A stretch of DNA of 24,683 nt from an uncultured Lachnospiraceae bacterium (GTDB taxonomy: Bacteria; Bacillota; Clostridia; Lachnospirales; Lachnospiraceae), in assembly GCA_910587895.1 (NCBI GenBank), contig CAJUOE010000123.1, positions 1-24,683 of the forward strand. The letters are read 5' to 3'. Numbering within the stretch: the stretch's first letter is position 1; the number at the start of each line of letters is the position of its first letter. The position numbers and the translations under genes were made by a program. Positions 22,890 through 24,683 of this stretch are shown here, piece by piece. The notes beneath the pieces are model-generated. The model ran no database searches. It was not told where the DNA came from and saw only the letters and a program-made list of their open reading frames with translations.

Positions 22890-23048
22890 ATGAAAACACA
22901 AAAGCTTTTCAGTACTAACAAACTCGGCCTGAAGATTCTGGAGCGGGCTGCCCTTATCTCCGCCCACGCCGGCGCCAATTCCACATGCTCCTATATCTAC
23001 CATGACCCGAAGAAGCCTGAGGCATTGAAGAAGCTGAAGAAAATCTGA
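22890..23048 (+). CDS. agrD: AgrD cyclic autoinducer peptide precursor
   Basis: A 52-residue precursor. The N-terminal amphipathic leader is MKTQKLFSTNKLGLKILERA, followed by an Ala-rich stretch to residue 30. The core is NSTCSYIY (residues 30-37), with C33 as the thiolactone Cys. The C-terminal tail HDPKKPEALKKLKKI carries the conserved xxPxxPxxL pattern removed by AgrB. The core aligns directly with S. aureus YSTCDFIM followed by DEPEVPKEL. The predicted ring is C33-Y37 (CSYIY). GGAGG lies 8 bases before ATG 22890. Confidence 0.92.
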   Translation: MKTQKLFSTNKLGLKILERAALISAHAGANSTCSYIYHDPKKPEALKKLKKI

Positions 23049-23100
23049 ATGCAGGATAATGTTTTATTTGAAAATACCTGTCCGGGTGTATGGGGAAACG

Positions 23101-23128
23101 GAGGCAGGAGGCGGATGCCCCCTGCCTC
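23101..23128 (+). terminator. Hairpin after agrD
   Basis: GAGGCAGGAGGC (23101-23112) pairs with GCCCCCTGCCTC (23117-23128) with one mismatch and a GGAT loop. There is no T tract behind it on the plus strand (TGAATAAT), so termination may be weak or the stem may stabilise the agrD mRNA. Confidence 0.5.
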
Positions 23129-23214
23129 TGAATAATAAGAGTAAGGAAAATTCGTGTATTAAGGGTATCTGGAAGTCAACCTTTTGTAATGCTACTAATG
23201 TACCGCAAAGCGGC

Positions 23215-23782
23215 GCCGCTCCTTCATCTTTTACGAACTGCGGTTCCGTGGAATCTTTACAGGAAGGGCATTCACATGTAACCGCCATGTAATCCACGCG
23301 TTCCGGATATGCTGGATGGAAAACAAGCTCTGTGCGGACAGTCTCAGTTCCGATCGGAACCATCTGTGTCCCGCAGACAGGACAGTCCTTATCCTTGTCA
23401 GCCAGTGTATCGAGCACAACCTCCCTGCGTTGGAGATTGTCGAACATCTCCTCATAAGAAGCTTTGGGCTTACGTTCCCGTTTGTGGGCGGAAACATGGG
23501 TCACTTCCGACTCTATGATCTAGTGAACCCTCTCATCCGGCATCTCCTTGAAAAGATTCATCTGTCCGGGAAAGGGGCTTTTGCATTTCTCACTGGAAGA
23601 GCCAAACAGTTTTGCCTTCAGATAATCCACTTCAGCCTGCTTGTTGCTTAACTCCTGACGCAACTCTTCGATGGTTTTCTGTAAAGATCCATGGATTTCG
23701 TCTGTGTCGTGATCAGTTCATTCCGTTTTGATATGGTATTCTTAAGCTCTGTAAGCTGGATGTCTTTAGCGGAACGCGGCAT
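23215..23782 (-). pseudogene. IS66-family transposase TnpC remnant
   Basis: Minus strand, from ATG 23782: MPRSAKDIQLTELKNTISKR begins the coiled-coil N-terminus. A one-base loss within AGAAAACCAT (23671-23680) breaks the frame. The next frame restores EELRQELSNKQAEVDYLKAK and KLFGSSSEK, typical of IS66. An in-frame TAG follows at 23520-23522. After it, HKRERKPKASYEEMF and the zinc-finger pair CPVCG...CECPSC are visible. Similarity ends near 23215, so most of the DDE catalytic domain is missing. Frameshift, stop and truncation show a dead element. Confidence 0.8.
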
Positions 23783-23852
23783 GTTTTTTCTCCCGTTTTT
23801 GTTAAGCTCATTATACCACAAAACAGGCAAAAATCCAGTAAGATCAAGAACT

Positions 23853-24179
23853 TCAGGCTGTCCGCAGAGCCTTTGGCTGCTCGATTTCAAGTCCGGACAT
23901 GAGCCAGTCGAACTGCTGCCAGGTAATGGGGTTTACCTCGGAGTGCTTCCTCGGTCAGCGGTATTTGCCATGGACGACATCAAGTCTTTCCATCAAAAGG
24001 ACATACCCGTCCGGCTCTCGTAATAAGATCTTGAGCCGGTAGCAACGTTTACCGCAGAAAAGATAGATGGAGTGAGTGTCCGGTTCCTCTTTCAGATGAT
24101 CCATGACGATTGCGCACAGACCGTCTATGCTTTTTCTCATATCGGTGTAACCGGTAACGATATATATGTTTGCAGCACC
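23853..24179 (-). pseudogene. IS66 accessory protein TnpB remnant
   Basis: Minus strand: NIYIVTGYTDMRKSIDGLCA, then YLFCGKRCYRLKILL and LLMERLD, the TnpB signature. A TGA at 23955-23957 replaces the usual Trp of the KYRWP motif, followed by a damaged stretch. NPITWQQFDWLMSGLEIEQP then resumes to a TGA at 23853. The N-terminus is also out of frame with the nearest ATG. It belongs to the same decayed IS66 copy as the TnpC remnant. Confidence 0.8.
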
Positions 24180-24206
24180 TGTTGCTACTTGTCAAGGACG
24201 CATTCA

Positions 24207-24584
24207 TCATTTTCCATCACTTTTTCTTGGTCTGCCCTGTTTCCCATGCTCTAAGTCATAGAGAATGACACGCTTTAACTTGTCCTCTACGCTTTGGGTA
24301 CTCGTAGCAGAGAAATGTACCTCGACTAAATACCTTGTTTTGTCAATCTTCTGTTGTAAACAGGGCGTTAATCGCCCTGTGGTGTTGGTCTGCCTGTCCG
24401 TCTTTTGATGGCTGGTCGATATCCTCATATAAGCAAAAATTTTATTTTCCACCCGTAATTCCTCCACGAAATCCATAACTATTTTCATATAGGATTTTTC
24501 TGCCATATTTATACTGAAATGTGCCTGATTTTCCATTACATAAAATCGAATGTTTTCATATAATGTCAAGTCAATAAGTTTCAT
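24207..24584 (-). CDS. TnpW-like mobile-element protein with recombinase-like stub
   Basis: A 125-residue reading frame; ATG 24584 follows GGAG by about 9 bases. The C-terminal third (TGRLTPCLQQKIDKTRYLVE, then VHFSATSTQSVEDKLKRVI) resembles the small TnpW proteins of clostridial transposons. Just before it, KIFAYMRISTSHQKTDRQ (24390-24443) looks like the first strand of a serine recombinase, including the R-x-S nucleophile context. The first 45 residues (MKLIDLTLYENIRFYV...) are not recognised. The whole may be a fusion produced by rearrangement of element debris. Whether it is expressed is unknown. Confidence 0.45.
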   Translation of the reverse strand: MKLIDLTLYENIRFYVMENQAHFSINMAEKSYMKIVMDFVEELRVENKIFAYMRISTSHQKTDRQTNTTGRLTPCLQQKIDKTRYLVEVHFSATSTQSVEDKLKRVILYDLEHGKQGRPRKSDGK

Positions 24585-24683
24585 TGCCTTATTCTCCACT
24601 TTGCCTTATACTATTAATGAACACATGCTGATTTTTCCATAGCACACAATTTTTTAAGGGAGTTGATTCAGATAGATATAGAA

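Noticed and set aside
24585..24683. Possible gene start at the right edge (AGGGAG then TTGATTCAG)
   Set aside because: The spacing between the purine run and TTG is too short and too little sequence remains to judge.
1..24683. CRISPR array, tRNA or rRNA genes
   Set aside because: No regularly spaced direct repeats and no cloverleaf or rRNA-like sequence noticed by eye; the three-way-junction repeats lack tRNA features such as a TTCGA arm and CCA end.

Overview
The window looks like a chromosomal segment of an anaerobic Bacillota, most likely a Lachnospiraceae-type clostridium. This rests on strong GGAGG-type ribosome binding sites, an agr quorum-sensing locus with a clostridial-style AgrD, IS66 and TnpW-like mobile-element debris, and an ABC-transport and arabinosidase cluster typical of gut fibre degraders. 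No tRNA, rRNA or CRISPR array was seen.

Layout. (1) 1-1956: a scar. A C-terminal RloB-like fragment and the 5' part of a helicase-like gene run rightward into the 5' part of an oleate hydratase gene that runs leftward. Both 3' ends are missing at a junction near 1453-1458. (2) 1957-4406, minus strand: a TetR regulator, a small TfoX-N protein and a LacI regulator whose 3' end is partly duplicated in tandem (145-bp unit). Structured intergenic repeats sit at 2106-2218, 4431-4544 and (partial) 6119-6195. (3) 4556-9710, minus strand: a consensus promoter, then a lipoprotein sugar-binding protein, two permeases and an intracellular GH51 arabinofuranosidase, ending in the LacI gene. This is a coherent arabinoside uptake and hydrolysis unit. 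(4) 9720-14122, minus strand: ordinary household genes (aromatic-acid-exporter-like membrane protein, D-Ala-D-Ala carboxypeptidase, RlmD-family rRNA methyltransferase, two small unknown proteins).

(5) 14280-19763: an accessory, partly AT-rich island. A XerC/D-like tyrosine recombinase (14334-15254) lies beside a 3.1-kb segment bounded by perfect 20-bp inverted repeats (15305-15324 and 18421-18440). Inside are two convergent genes that start next to the repeats and overlap at their 3' ends: a divergent serine-hydroxymethyltransferase-like PLP enzyme and a membrane-anchored P-loop NTPase with a helical-repeat tail. Just outside the right repeat a TTGACA-type promoter points into the segment. 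Inversion would therefore swap which gene it reads. An orphan TSPPY-type DNA methyltransferase follows. I regard this proposed recombinase-driven two-gene toggle as the most interesting system in the window.

(6) 19779-23048: a complete but rearranged agr locus. agrB is on the minus strand; a ribbon-helix-helix gene, agrA, agrC and a 52-codon agrD are on the plus strand. The agrB and agrD promoters share a motif, which suggests joint control by AgrA. (7) 23101-24683: decayed IS66 remnants (tnpC and tnpB with stops and frameshifts) and a TnpW-like ORF that carries a serine-recombinase-like stub.
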